NCBI RefSeq assembly: GCF_001696715.1
Contig: NZ_MBFM01000002.1
Coordinates: 208,218-272,217 of the forward strand
Reading direction: 5' to 3'
Source: Thauera phenolivorans
GTDB taxonomy: Bacteria > Pseudomonadota > Gammaproteobacteria > Burkholderiales > Rhodocyclaceae
DNA length: 64,000 bases
The notes beneath the pieces were generated by a model, which saw nothing but the letters and a program-made list of their open reading frames with translations, did not search any database and was not told where the DNA came from. The number at the start of each line of letters is the position of its first letter. Position 1 is the stretch's first letter. Positions 26,030 to 37,546 of this stretch are shown here, piece after piece. The position numbers were made by a program, and so were the translations under genes.

Positions 26030-27079
26030 ATGAAAAAAGGCGTGGCGACCGTAGCACAGAGCGGCGAGTTTGACGAGATCATTGACGCCCGCACCCCGGC
26101 GGAGTTTGCCGAGGACCATATTCCCGGCGCGATCAACCTGCCGGTGCTCGACAACGAGCAGCGCATCGTCGTCGGCACGATGTACAAGCAGCAGTCGCCG
26201 TTCGATGCGCGCAAGCTCGGTGGCGCGATGGTGGCGGAAAACATCGCCCACCATCTGCGCAGCACGCTCCACGATCGCCCCCGCAACTGGCGGCCGCTGG
26301 TGTATTGCTGGCGCGGCGGCCAGCGCAGCGGTGCCTTCGTCGCCTGGCTGCGCATGGTCGGCTGGGATGCCTGTCAGCTCGAAGGCGGCTACAAGGCCTT
26401 CCGCCATCACGTCATCGCCCGCCTCGAGACGCTGTCGCCGGCGCTGAGGCTGCGCGTGGTGTGCGGCCCGACCGGCAGCGGCAAGACGCGGGTGCTCGAG
26501 GCACTCGCCCGCCAGGGCGCACAGATGATTGACCTTGAGGGCCTGGCGGCGCACAAAGGCTCGGTGCTCGGCGACCTGCCGGACCGCGCCCAGCCGACGC
26601 AGAAGGCCTTCGAGACGGCGATCGCCCACGTCATGGAGACGCTCGACCCCAGCCGCACGGTGTACGTCGAGGCCGAGAGCCGGCGCATCGGCAGGTTGTT
26701 CGTGCCCGATCCACTGTTGGCGGCGATGCGCGCGGCGCCCTGCGTGTCGATCGAGGCGTCGCGTGCGGCGCGGCTCGACTTCCTGGTGCACGACTACGCC
26801 TACCTCGGCGACAACCTCGCTCGCCTGCAGGCCTCGATCGAGCGCCTGTCCCAGCTGCAGAGCCGGGAGACGATCGAGCGCTGGCAGGCGCTGGCCGCCG
26901 CCCGGGCCCTCCCCGAGCTCTTCGCCGAATTCATCGACCTGCACTACGACCCGCTCTACCACCGCTCGCAGAACAGGAACTACCCCGCCTTCCCCGACGC
27001 GCCGCGCTTCGAGAGCGAGGACCTCTCGCCCGCGGGCGTCGACCAGCTCGCCGCCCGCATTCTCGCCGCCGAGGGCTGA
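26030..27079 (+). CDS. mnmH: tRNA 2-selenouridine synthase
   Basis: Replaces the 2-thio group of the wobble uridine in tRNA-Lys/Glu/Gln by selenium (SelU/YbbB). The 349-residue protein joins an N-terminal rhodanese domain, with catalytic Cys93 in YCWRGGQRS, to a P-loop domain (GPTGSGKT, 146-153). This is the classic two-domain layout and length. Start at 26030; the ribosome site is weak. The divergent selD supplies selenophosphate. The window has no selA/selB, so it does not show whether the organism also makes selenoproteins. Confidence 0.95.
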   Translation: MKKGVATVAQSGEFDEIIDARTPAEFAEDHIPGAINLPVLDNEQRIVVGTMYKQQSPFDARKLGGAMVAENIAHHLRSTLHDRPRNWRPLVYCWRGGQRSGAFVAWLRMVGWDACQLEGGYKAFRHHVIARLETLSPALRLRVVCGPTGSGKTRVLEALARQGAQMIDLEGLAAHKGSVLGDLPDRAQPTQKAFETAIAHVMETLDPSRTVYVEAESRRIGRLFVPDPLLAAMRAAPCVSIEASRAARLDFLVHDYAYLGDNLARLQASIERLSQLQSRETIERWQALAAARALPELFAEFIDLHYDPLYHRSQNRNYPAFPDAPRFESEDLSPAGVDQLAARILAAEG

Positions 27080-27092
27080 AGACGCCGCGCGC

Positions 27093-27704
27093 TCAGGCCG
27101 CGGGCGGCAGCGTGAACTGAACGCCGACCCCCTTGAGCGCGCAGATACGCTGAATCGCCGCGGGCCGCTCGCCGGCGATCACCCCCTGCTCGAAGGCGAC
27201 CACCGTCCAGCCGTCGTGCACCCGGCGCAGCAGCTCGTTGGGCGCGAGCAGGAAGGCGGGGTTGGAGGGCTTGCCGAAGCGCTCGTTGCCGGCCATGAAG
27301 GTCTCGTAGATGAGCACGCCGCCGGGCGTGACCAGCTCGAGCAGGAGCTCGAAGTGGGCGCGAAAAAGGTAGTTGGTCACTACCACCGCGTCGAACTGGC
27401 GGCCGCGGTAGGGCCAGGCGCCCTGCTCGAGTTCGGCCTGCCGCACCTGCACGCCGGGCACGCCCGCCAGCGCGCCGAGCGACTCCGCATCGCGGTCGAC
27501 CGCCTCCACCCGCCAGCCGTGCGCGGCCAGCCAGCGTGCATGGCGGCCGGCGCCGCAGGCGAAGTCGAGCACGTCGCCGCGGGACCGGATCAGGGGCGCG
27601 AAGCGCTGCACCCAGGCCGAGGGCGGCCCGCCACCGTGCGGGGTGACGGCGATGCCGGGACGGCCTGGCGGGAGAGGATTCGCGGGGACGTTATCGTGGG
27701 GCAT
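27093..27704 (-). CDS. Class I SAM-dependent methyltransferase
   Basis: A 203-residue protein with a Rossmann methyltransferase core: motif I VLDFACGAGRHARWLA, the acidic VEAVDRDAES at the end of strand 2, and motif IV-like FDAVVVTNYLF. The motif I form is common in small TehB/UbiE-like methyltransferases, but the substrate cannot be named. An ATG at 27746 extends it by 14 residues without added similarity; 27704 is preferred. Convergent with mnmH, 13 bp away. Confidence 0.8.
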   Translation of the reverse strand: MPHDNVPANPLPPGRPGIAVTPHGGGPPSAWVQRFAPLIRSRGDVLDFACGAGRHARWLAAHGWRVEAVDRDAESLGALAGVPGVQVRQAELEQGAWPYRGRQFDAVVVTNYLFRAHFELLLELVTPGGVLIYETFMAGNERFGKPSNPAFLLAPNELLRRVHDGWTVVAFEQGVIAGERPAAIQRICALKGVGVQFTLPPAA

Positions 27705-27816
27705 GGGCTTTTTGGCGCAGGTGGCGAAGCGCGACGGGCAGCGCATCCGGAGCGAGCATTCTAGCGACCCCAGCGACGCCGCGCACCCGGCCCTGCGCCC
27801 CGCCGGGGGCGAACTG

Positions 27817-27825
27817 TGCTATAGA
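27817..27825 (+). promoter_or_regulatory. Candidate extended -10 promoter of the sensor kinase gene
   Basis: TGC immediately before TATAGA (27820-27825) makes an extended -10 element that can work without a good -35. It lies 62 bp before the preferred TTG start of the histidine kinase gene. Confidence 0.4.
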
Positions 27826-27886
27826 AGTAGCCACAGCGGCACGAGGGTTGCCGCACCAACCTAATCGGGATGGAGACGTTCCGAAC

Positions 27887-29218
27887 TTGCCAGCCTCGCC
27901 CCAGATCTCTCGACTAGGCCCCCGGCACCTTGCCCTGCTCGCGACCCTCGCGCCCGTCGCCGCGTTCGCTCAGGCCGAGTCCGGCCCGGTGGCGGCCGGA
28001 CTGCTGTTACCGGTCGGTCTCGCCCTCGCCGGCGTGTGGCTCGGCCATCGGCTCGGCCGTCGCCGCGCCGCGGAAGCGAAGCCGCCGCCGCGGCGCAGCT
28101 CGCTCTCCGATCATCCCCGCTACTACCGCGACGTCATCGAATCGCTCAACGAGGTGGTCTTCCGGATCGACGGCGACGGGCGGCTCTGCTTCCTCAACGG
28201 CGCATGGCGCCGCGTTTCCGGCTACGAGCCCGCGTCCAGCCTCGGCCGCTCGCTGAGCAACTTCTTCCACGCCGACGACCGCGAGCGCGCGCGCGTCCAG
28301 TTCCGCGCGGTGCTCGACGGGACCGCATCCTCCAGCAACTGCGAGCTGCGCCTTCAGACACGCGAGGGCGAAGTGCGCTGGACCGCCGCTGCGGTGCATC
28401 GGATCGCCGGCGAGGGACCCGAGGAGATCGGCATCGCAGGCACGCTCGAGGATATCTCCAGCCGCAAGGTCGCCGAGCTGACCCTGCTCAATCTGAACCA
28501 GGAGCTCGAGTCGCGCGTGCGTGCGCGCACCGCCGAACTCGAGGCGTCCAACCGCGAGCTGGAGGCCTTCTCGTCCTCCGTGTCGCACGACCTGCGCGCG
28601 CCCTTGCGCGCGGTCGACGGCTTTGCCCGCATCCTCGAGGACGAGCTCGACGGCCGCCTGGACGACACCGAGCGCAGCCATTTCGCCCGCATCCGCAACG
28701 GCTGCGCCCGCATGTCGGAGCTCATCGATGCCCTCATCGACCTCGCGCGGGTAACGCGTCAGCCGCTCAGCAAGAAGCAGGTCGACCTCTCCGGGATGGC
28801 GACGCAGATCATCGATGAGCTGCGCACCGAGGAACCCGAGCGAGCGGTGGACGTCGAGATCACCGAAGGCATGGTGGTCACAGCCGACCGCGCCCTCGCG
28901 CATGTGCTGCTGGAGAACCTGCTGCGCAACGCCTGGAAATTCTCGTCGAAGCAGGCGCGGGCGCGCATCGCGTTCCGCCCCGTGCTCGACGGCGAGCGCA
29001 GGATGTTCTGCGTCGATGACAACGGTGCGGGCTTCGACATGGACTACGCGACGAACCTGTTCCGCCCCTTCCACCGCATGCACTCGCCCGACGAGTTCCC
29101 CGGCACCGGCATCGGCCTGGCGACCGTGCAGCGCATCGTGCAGCGCCACGAGGGCAGCATCCACATCGAATCCAGCCTCGGCCGCGGTACGGCGGTCTGC
29201 TTTTCGCTGGGGAAGTGA
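27887..29218 (+). CDS. PAS-domain sensor histidine kinase
   Basis: Membrane-bound two-component sensor of 443 residues. Two hydrophobic segments at the N-terminus (about 10-28 and 34-53) are followed by a PAS domain (about 75-195, with an ISSRK end typical of PAS-PAC). Next is a coiled-coil, the HisKA dimerisation helix with phospho-acceptor His234 in SVSHDLRAPLRAV, and a HATPase domain (N box LLENLLRNAWKFS, G1 DDNGAGFDM, G2 GTGIGLATV). This core resembles bacteriophytochrome/Cph1-like kinases. No ATG start exists in frame: TTG at 27887, with GGAG 11 bases upstream, is preferred over TTG at 27848. No response regulator gene is adjacent, so it is an orphan. Confidence 0.88.
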   Translation: MPASPQISRLGPRHLALLATLAPVAAFAQAESGPVAAGLLLPVGLALAGVWLGHRLGRRRAAEAKPPPRRSSLSDHPRYYRDVIESLNEVVFRIDGDGRLCFLNGAWRRVSGYEPASSLGRSLSNFFHADDRERARVQFRAVLDGTASSSNCELRLQTREGEVRWTAAAVHRIAGEGPEEIGIAGTLEDISSRKVAELTLLNLNQELESRVRARTAELEASNRELEAFSSSVSHDLRAPLRAVDGFARILEDELDGRLDDTERSHFARIRNGCARMSELIDALIDLARVTRQPLSKKQVDLSGMATQIIDELRTEEPERAVDVEITEGMVVTADRALAHVLLENLLRNAWKFSSKQARARIAFRPVLDGERRMFCVDDNGAGFDMDYATNLFRPFHRMHSPDEFPGTGIGLATVQRIVQRHEGSIHIESSLGRGTAVCFSLGK

Positions 29219-29305
29219 ATGCGTGCGCGGCCGATCGCAAACCACGAGAAACCAAGATTCGCGTTGCGCAAGCGCTACCGACGGGCAGCTTATTGTGCAC
29301 TGCAG

Positions 29306-29311
29306 TACAAT
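29306..29311 (+). promoter_or_regulatory. Candidate -10 element upstream of the Pat-like gene
   Basis: TACAAT in the 167-bp gap after the kinase gene, 75 bp before the ATG. It is preceded by a small GTGCACTGCAGTAC near-palindrome (29295-29308) that could be an operator. The -35 region is weak. Confidence 0.3.
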
Positions 29312-29385
29312 TCAGACGAAAGTCGTAGCCGATCCAGGGTGCTCACCTGTACGGCAACCTGCCAATTCCCGGGTTCTCAACGCTC

Positions 29386-32073
29386 ATGAAAGAAAAACAC
29401 TACCTCTCCCCGCTCCTCGAGCCGCGCTCGGTGGGCATCATCGGCGCCAGCGAACGCGAAGCCTCCCTCGGCGACGTGCTGATGCGCAACATGATCACCG
29501 CGGGCTACAAGGGCAAGCTGTTTGCGATCAACCCGAACCGCGAGACGGTGCACGGCCTGCCCTGCTACAAGACGGTGGAGGACGTGCCGCACCGGCTCGA
29601 CCTCGCCGTCATCGCGGTGCGCGCCGAGCGGGTGCCGGCGATCATCGACGCCTGCGGCCGTGCCGGGGTGAAGGCGGCGGTGGTGCTGTCGGGCGGCTTC
29701 TCCGAGTCCGGACCGCGGGGCGCGATGCATGAGCGCCACATGATCGAGGCTGCCCGCCGCAACCGCATTCGCCTGCTCGGCCCCAACTGCCTCGGCGTGA
29801 TGCGGCCCGAGCTCGGCCTCAACGCCACCTTCGCCCATGCGAGTGCGATCAAGGGCAGCATCGGCCTGATCTCGCAGTCGGGCGCGCTGTGCGCCGCGAT
29901 CCTCGACTGGGCCAAGCCGAACAACGTCGGCTTCTCCTCGGTGGTGTCGATGGGCTCCTCGTCCGACATCGATTTCGGGGAGGTGCTCGAGTACATGATC
30001 TCCGACCCGCGCACCGAGAGCATCTTCCTCTACGTCGAGGGCATCCGCGACGCACGCCGCTTCATGAGCGCGCTGCGCGGCGCCGCCCGGGTCAAGCCGG
30101 TGCTGCTGATCAAGGCCGGCCGCCACCCCGACGCCTCGCGCGCGATCCTCTCGCACTCGACCGCCGCTTCGGGCGACGACGCCGTGTTCGACGCCGCGCT
30201 GCGTCGCGCCGGCGTGATCAGGCTGTACAACATGGGCCAGCTGTTCGCCGCGGCCAATGCACTTTTCTCGCACTTCCGCCCGCGCGGCAACCGCCTCGCG
30301 ATCATCACCAACGGGGGCGGCCCGGGCGTCATGGCGGCCGACCGTGCCGCCGACATCGGCATCCCGCTGGCGCATTTCTCCGACGCCACGATGGAGAAGC
30401 TCAACAGCCACATGCCGCCGGGCTGGTCGCGCGGCAACCCGGTGGACATCCTTGGCGACGCCGAGCCGGACCGCTTCCGCCATGCGCTCAAGGCGGTGCT
30501 CGAGGGGCCCAACGTCGATGGCGTGCTGGTGATGCTGACGCCACAGGCGATGACCAACCCGACCGGGGTGGCGCAGTCGCTGATCGAACTCGAGAAGACG
30601 GCCGACAAGCCGGTGGTGACGTGCTGGCTGGGCGAGGAACAGGTCGCCGAATCGCGCCGCATGTTCGCCGAGGCTGGCATCCCGAACTTCCGCACGCCGG
30701 AGCCGGCGGTCGAGCTGTTCAGCCACATCTCGGCCTACTACCGCAACCAGAAGCTGCTGATGCAGACGCCGGCCTCGCTGTCGCACCTGGCGGAGCCCTC
30801 GATCGAGAGCGCACGCCTGGTCATCGAGAGCGCGCTCGCCGAACGCCGCACCAAGCTCAACGAGATGGAGTCGAAGGCGCTGCTCGCCGCCTTCCGCATC
30901 CCGATCGCGCAGACCGTGATCGCACGCTCGCCCACCGAGGCGATGGTCCTCGCCGCCGAGATCGGCCTGCCGATCGTGCTCAAGATCGACTCGCCCTCGA
31001 TCGAGCACAAGTCCGACGTCGGCGGCGTGCGCCTGAACATCCGCAGTCTTGCCGCAGTGCGCTCGACCTACCAGGAGATCATCGACGAGGTACGCAAGGC
31101 GCAACCCGACGCCGAGATCAACGGCATCGCGATCGAGCCGATGATCATCAAGCGCAACGGCCGCGAGCTGGTGCTCGGCATCCGGCGCGATCCGGTGTTC
31201 GGCCCGGTGATCAGCTTCGGCGAGGGCGGCAACCAGGTCGAGGAGAACCGCGACATCGCGGTCGCGCTGCCGCCGCTCAACAGCTTCCTCGCGCGCGACA
31301 TGATCCGCTCTACCCGCATCGCGACCCGCCTCGGTGAGTTCCGCAAGCTGCCTGCGGTGGACATGGAGGCGCTCGAGCTGGTGCTGCTGCGGGTATCCGA
31401 GATGGCCTGCGAGCTGCCCTGGATAACCGAGCTGGAAATCAACCCACTGATCGTGGACGAGCATGGCGTGGTAGCGGTCGATGCCCGCGTGACGGTCGAG
31501 AACGTCTCGCCGACCGCGGGCCGCTACGATCACATGGCGATCCACCCCTACCCCTCGCACCTGATCAGCAGCTGGATCGTGCCCGACGGCACGCGCGTCA
31601 CGATCCGCCCGATCCGGCCGGAGGACGCCGAGCTCGAGGTCGCCTTCATGAGCGGCCTGTCGGCCGAGACGCGCTACTACCGGTTCATGAACACGATCCG
31701 CGAACTGCCCCCGGCGATGGTCGCGCGCCTGACCCAGATCGACTACTTCCGCGAGATGGCCTTCATCGCCACGCTGGACGTCGATGGCGTCGAGACCGAG
31801 ATCGGCGTCTCACGCTATGCGGTGAACCCCGACGGCGAGTCCTGCGAGTTCGCGGTGGTGGTCGCCGACGCCTGGCAGCACCGCGGCCTCGCGCGCAAGC
31901 TGATGACGGTGCTGATCGAGACCGCACGCAGCCGCGGACTGCAGTACATGAACGGCGTCTTCCTCGCCAACAACGAGCGCATGCTCAAGTTCGTGCAGAA
32001 GCTCGGCTTCGTCCTCAGCAACGATCCGGAAGACAGCACCGTCAAGCTCGGCGTGCTCGAGCTGCAGGACTGA
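29386..32073 (+). CDS. Acyl-CoA synthetase (NDP-forming) / GNAT acetyltransferase, Pat-like
   Basis: An 895-residue fusion. Residues 1-470 are CoA-binding and ligase-CoA domains (GIIGASEREASLGD, LLGPNCLGVM, SQSGALCAAILDW). Residues 475-705 are an ATP-grasp domain (LKIDSPSIEHKSDVGGVRLN, ELEINPLIV). Residues 735-895 are a GNAT acetyltransferase with the acetyl-CoA loop QHRGLARKLM. This is the architecture of the protein lysine acetyltransferase Pat/YfiQ, which inactivates acetyl-CoA synthetase and other enzymes. A His at 257 (ILSHSTAASG) lies where the phosphohistidine of active ADP-forming synthetases would be; whether the ligase half is active cannot be told by eye. The mutarotase gene follows within 5 bp. 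Confidence 0.9.
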   Translation: MKEKHYLSPLLEPRSVGIIGASEREASLGDVLMRNMITAGYKGKLFAINPNRETVHGLPCYKTVEDVPHRLDLAVIAVRAERVPAIIDACGRAGVKAAVVLSGGFSESGPRGAMHERHMIEAARRNRIRLLGPNCLGVMRPELGLNATFAHASAIKGSIGLISQSGALCAAILDWAKPNNVGFSSVVSMGSSSDIDFGEVLEYMISDPRTESIFLYVEGIRDARRFMSALRGAARVKPVLLIKAGRHPDASRAILSHSTAASGDDAVFDAALRRAGVIRLYNMGQLFAAANALFSHFRPRGNRLAIITNGGGPGVMAADRAADIGIPLAHFSDATMEKLNSHMPPGWSRGNPVDILGDAEPDRFRHALKAVLEGPNVDGVLVMLTPQAMTNPTGVAQSLIELEKTADKPVVTCWLGEEQVAESRRMFAEAGIPNFRTPEPAVELFSHISAYYRNQKLLMQTPASLSHLAEPSIESARLVIESALAERRTKLNEMESKALLAAFRIPIAQTVIARSPTEAMVLAAEIGLPIVLKIDSPSIEHKSDVGGVRLNIRSLAAVRSTYQEIIDEVRKAQPDAEINGIAIEPMIIKRNGRELVLGIRRDPVFGPVISFGEGGNQVEENRDIAVALPPLNSFLARDMIRSTRIATRLGEFRKLPAVDMEALELVLLRVSEMACELPWITELEINPLIVDEHGVVAVDARVTVENVSPTAGRYDHMAIHPYPSHLISSWIVPDGTRVTIRPIRPEDAELEVAFMSGLSAETRYYRFMNTIRELPPAMVARLTQIDYFREMAFIATLDVDGVETEIGVSRYAVNPDGESCEFAVVVADAWQHRGLARKLMTVLIETARSRGLQYMNGVFLANNERMLKFVQKLGFVLSNDPEDSTVKLGVLELQD

Positions 32074-32077
32074 GGCC

Positions 32078-32926
32078 GTGCGCGCCTGCATCGACGAGAT
32101 GGCGTTCCGCGGCCTGCCCGCGCTCGCCCTGAGCACGGCGGCCGGCGCGCGTGCGGTGGTGACGCTGCAAGGTGCGCAGCTGGTGTCGTGGGCGCCGCCC
32201 GGCAGCGAGGACCGGCTCTGGGTCAGCGAGCGCGCCGTGGTCGACGGCAGCGCTCCGCTGCGCGGCGGTGTGCCGGTGTGCTTTCCACAATTCGCCACCC
32301 TCGGCCCGCTGCCGAGGCACGGACTGCTGCGCACCCGCCAGTGGGAGCTCGCCGGCAGCCGCTGCGGCGACGACTACGCGCTGGTGATCCTGCGCTGCAC
32401 CGACGACGAGGCCAGCCGCGCACTCTGGCCGCACCGCTTCGCGATCGAACTGGCGATCGGCATCGAGAACAGCCGCCTCGATCTCGAGCTCGAGGTCGAC
32501 AACTGCGGCAGCGCGTCCTTCACCTTCACCGCGGCGCTGCACAGCTATCTGCGGGTCGCCGAGGTCGAGGAAACCCGGCTCGAAGGCCTGCACGGCTTCG
32601 ACTACCGCGACGCGACCGCGGGCAACCGCGTGAAGCGCGACAGCGGCGACGCACTGCTGATCGAAGGGGAAACCGACCGCGTCTATCGCGAGGTGGATTG
32701 CCCGCTGCTCTTGCGCGAGTACACCCGCAGCCTCGGCATCAACAGCGAGGGCTTCACCGACGTGGTGATATGGAACCCCTGGGAGAAGCGCTGCGCCGAG
32801 CTGCCCGACATGGCGCCCGGCGACTTCCGCCGCATGCTCTGCGTCGAGGCCGCGGTCGCCGAGCAACCGGTGAGCCTGGCGCCTGGCGAAGGTTGGTGGG
32901 GCCGGCAGACCCTGATCGCGCTGTAG
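32078..32926 (+). CDS. D-hexose-6-phosphate mutarotase (YeaD family)
   Basis: Interconverts alpha and beta anomers of glucose 6-phosphate-type sugars. The 282-residue aldose-1-epimerase-fold protein has PLRGGVPVCFPQF, the substrate-binding PRHGLLRTRQW, the His in ALHSYLRV and a NPWEK segment, all typical of the YeaD branch. The GTG at 32078 is used here; the ATG at 32099 (eight codons in) is equally plausible. Directly behind the Pat-like gene, probably cotranscribed. Confidence 0.87.
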   Translation: MRACIDEMAFRGLPALALSTAAGARAVVTLQGAQLVSWAPPGSEDRLWVSERAVVDGSAPLRGGVPVCFPQFATLGPLPRHGLLRTRQWELAGSRCGDDYALVILRCTDDEASRALWPHRFAIELAIGIENSRLDLELEVDNCGSASFTFTAALHSYLRVAEVEETRLEGLHGFDYRDATAGNRVKRDSGDALLIEGETDRVYREVDCPLLLREYTRSLGINSEGFTDVVIWNPWEKRCAELPDMAPGDFRRMLCVEAAVAEQPVSLAPGEGWWGRQTLIAL

Positions 32927-33028
32927 GACCGCGGCCGTCGCGCCCCTTGTCCGCGCGCCGGCGGTGGTGCACCATCCCCGCCTTCGCGCCACTTTGAGCG
33001 CCCGTCCGCCGGGCGCCGCTTCCCCACC

Positions 33029-35386
<2,358 letters not shown>

Positions 35387-35402
35387 ACGCGAGGACGCGC
35401 CC

Positions 35403-35768
35403 ATGCAAGCGGTGATCTACGGCATCCGGAACTGCGACACGATGAAGAAGGCCCTCGCCTGGCTCGCGGGCGAGGGTATCGCCGTGCACTTCCACGATTA
35501 CCGCAAGGACGGCGTCGACGAGACCAGGCTGCGCGCCTGGTGTGCCGCCCTCGGCTACGACGCGCTGATCAACCGGCGCGGCACCACCTGGCGCAAGCTG
35601 AGCCCCGAGCAGCAGGCGATCGACGGCGACGACGCGGCGGTGGCGCTCATGCTCGCCCAACCCGCCCTGATCCGCCGCCCGGTGCTGGCCCTGCCCGGCG
35701 GCGAGCTGCTGGTCGGCTTCGACCTCGACGCCTGGCGCCGCACCCTCACCCCTGGAACCCGATCATGA
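35403..35768 (+). CDS. ArsC/Spx-family reductase (YffB-like)
   Basis: A 121-residue thioredoxin-fold protein of the ArsC/Spx/MgsR superfamily, closest in pattern to YffB. It has [16 protein letters not shown] with a single active-site-type Cys in NCDT, then [10 protein letters not shown], and [12 protein letters not shown] with the cis-Pro region. Only one N-terminal Cys is present, so it would need glutathione or a partner thiol. The start is the ATG at 35403; the upstream extension overlaps tex in another frame. Its stop overlaps the hslO start (ATGA), so translation is coupled to a stress chaperone. Confidence 0.87.
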   Translation: MQAVIYGIRNCDTMKKALAWLAGEGIAVHFHDYRKDGVDETRLRAWCAALGYDALINRRGTTWRKLSPEQQAIDGDDAAVALMLAQPALIRRPVLALPGGELLVGFDLDAWRRTLTPGTRS

Positions 35769-36625
35769 GCGACACCCCGAACAGCTACGTCCAGCGCTTC
35801 CTGCTGGAGAAACTCGACATCCGCGGCGCGGTCGTGCGCCTCGGCGACGTCTGGCAGGCGATGCAGCGCGGCCGCGTGTATCCGCCCGCGGTCGCGCGCC
35901 TGCTCGGCGAGATGAGCGCGGTATCGGTCGTGATCGCCGGCAACCTCAAGCAGGACGCGCGGCTGACCTTCCAGATCCTGGGCCATGGCCCGGTCAGCCT
36001 GCTGGTGGTCGACTGCAACGAGGCGCTGAACCTGCGCGGCTACGCCAAGGCCGAGGGTGAGCCCGCGGGCGATTCGCTTCCCGACCTCGTGGGCGACGGC
36101 CGGCTGCAGCTCTCGCTCGACATCGCCGGGATGGATCAGCCCTACCAGAGCCTGGTACCGCTCGAGGGCGAGCGCATCGCGCAAACCTTCGAACACTATC
36201 TCGCCCAGTCCGAGCAGCAGCCCGCGGCCCTGTGGCTGGCGAGCGCGCCGCAGGCCTCGGCCGCGCTCTTCCTGCAGAAGCTGCCCGGCGCGGAGCTCAA
36301 GGACCTCGACGGCTGGTCGCGCGTCACCCAACTCGCGCGGACCGTACGCGAGGACGAGCTGCTCGGCCTCGACTCCGCGACCCTGCTCCGCCGCCTGTTC
36401 GCCGAAGAGGATGTGCGCCTGTTCGCACCGCGTGGCGTGACCCACGACTGGCCGGCCGACCCCGAGAAGGTGGCCGCCATGCTGCGCTCACTCGGCGAGC
36501 AGGAAGTGCGCTCGGTGCTGGCCGAGCACGGCGAGGTGGTGGTGCACGACGACCTGTCGAATCACACCTATCGCTTCGACGCCGCCGACGTAGACGCCTT
36601 GTTCAACCCGCCCACCCTGCAATGA
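35765..36625 (+). CDS. hslO: Hsp33 chaperonin HslO lacking the redox-switch cysteines
   Basis: Hsp33 is a cytosolic holdase normally switched on when oxidants expel zinc from four C-terminal cysteines. The 286-residue protein has the family body: [37 protein letters not shown], and [12 protein letters not shown]. The C-terminal zinc module is structurally recognisable ([29 protein letters not shown], then [15 protein letters not shown]). All four zinc ligands are replaced: Trp229 and Ala231 stand at the CxC positions, Asp262 and Ser265 at the CxxC positions. The only Cys in the protein is Cys84. The frame is intact, so this is a substitution, not decay. It starts in an ATGA overlap with the YffB-like gene. 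Confidence 0.93.
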   Translation: MSDTPNSYVQRFLLEKLDIRGAVVRLGDVWQAMQRGRVYPPAVARLLGEMSAVSVVIAGNLKQDARLTFQILGHGPVSLLVVDCNEALNLRGYAKAEGEPAGDSLPDLVGDGRLQLSLDIAGMDQPYQSLVPLEGERIAQTFEHYLAQSEQQPAALWLASAPQASAALFLQKLPGAELKDLDGWSRVTQLARTVREDELLGLDSATLLRRLFAEEDVRLFAPRGVTHDWPADPEKVAAMLRSLGEQEVRSVLAEHGEVVVHDDLSNHTYRFDAADVDALFNPPTLQ

Positions 36626-36705
36626 TCCAGCGTCGACCCCAATGGCGGCTTGCCGGATCACCGGGGCCTCAGTAGACTCGTCGGATTTCAAAGACCGCCC
36701 CACCA

Positions 36706-37512
36706 ATGAGCGCATCCGCCTCCGCCCGCCCGATCGAATTCCGCAACGCACCCGACGGCACCACCATCGCAGTGTTGCAGGAAACCGAGCCGGCCGCGCT
36801 CGCCGACGCCCTGCACAAGATGCTCGGCGGCATGCCCGATTTTTTTGCCGGCGAAGAACTCGTCCTCGATTTCGGTGCGCTCGGCGCGACGCCGAAGAAA
36901 ATCGACTGGGCCGGCCTGCTGCCCCTGCTGCGGCGCTACCAGCTCAAGCCGGTCGGGGTACGCAACCTCGATACGAGCCTGTGCGAGAGCGCGCGCCAGG
37001 CAGGTCTCGCCGTGATCGGCGGTGACGACCGGCGCGTTGCCGCCGCAGCTTCGAGCCGCGCTCCCCGCGAGACGCCGCCGCCGGCAGCGCCAGCGCCGCA
37101 GAGTGCGGCGCAGCCGGCGGCGGCGTCCGCACCGGCGCCGGAGGCAGTGGAAGCGTCCGCTGCTGCGGTCGCGACCCTGTTCGTCGACCGCATGGTGCGA
37201 TCCGGCCAGCAGATCTACGCCCGCGGTGGCGACCTCGTGCTGCTCGGTGGCGTCAGTCCGGGCGCCGAGGTGATCGCCGACGGCAGCATCCACTGCTACG
37301 GCCCGCTGCGCGGTCGGGCGATCGCCGGCGCCCGCGGCGACCTCAAGGGGCGCATCTTCGCCACCGATTTCGGCCCGGAGCTGGTCTCCATCGCCGGGGT
37401 CTATCGCACTTTCGAAGGCGGCATCCCGTCGGCAGTGGCCGGTCGGCCGGCGCAGATCCGGCTCGACGCAGCCGAGCAGAAACTGAGCATCGAGGCGCTG
37501 AAGCTCGATTGA
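36706..37512 (+). CDS. minC: Septum site-determining protein MinC
   Basis: FtsZ-polymerisation inhibitor positioned by MinD/MinE oscillation. The 268-residue protein has the N-terminal FtsZ-interaction domain (1-107), a long Ala/Pro-rich linker (about 112-155) and the C-terminal beta-helix domain (GGDLVLLGGVSPGAEVIADG, YGPLRGRAIAGARGD, RIFATDFGPELVSIAGVY) that binds MinD. The linker is longer than in E. coli. First gene of minCDE; 80 bp separate it from hslO. Confidence 0.95.
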   Translation: MSASASARPIEFRNAPDGTTIAVLQETEPAALADALHKMLGGMPDFFAGEELVLDFGALGATPKKIDWAGLLPLLRRYQLKPVGVRNLDTSLCESARQAGLAVIGGDDRRVAAAASSRAPRETPPPAAPAPQSAAQPAAASAPAPEAVEASAAAVATLFVDRMVRSGQQIYARGGDLVLLGGVSPGAEVIADGSIHCYGPLRGRAIAGARGDLKGRIFATDFGPELVSIAGVYRTFEGGIPSAVAGRPAQIRLDAAEQKLSIEALKLD

Positions 37513-37546
37513 GCGCGAGCGCATTCATTCACACCAAGGGGACATC

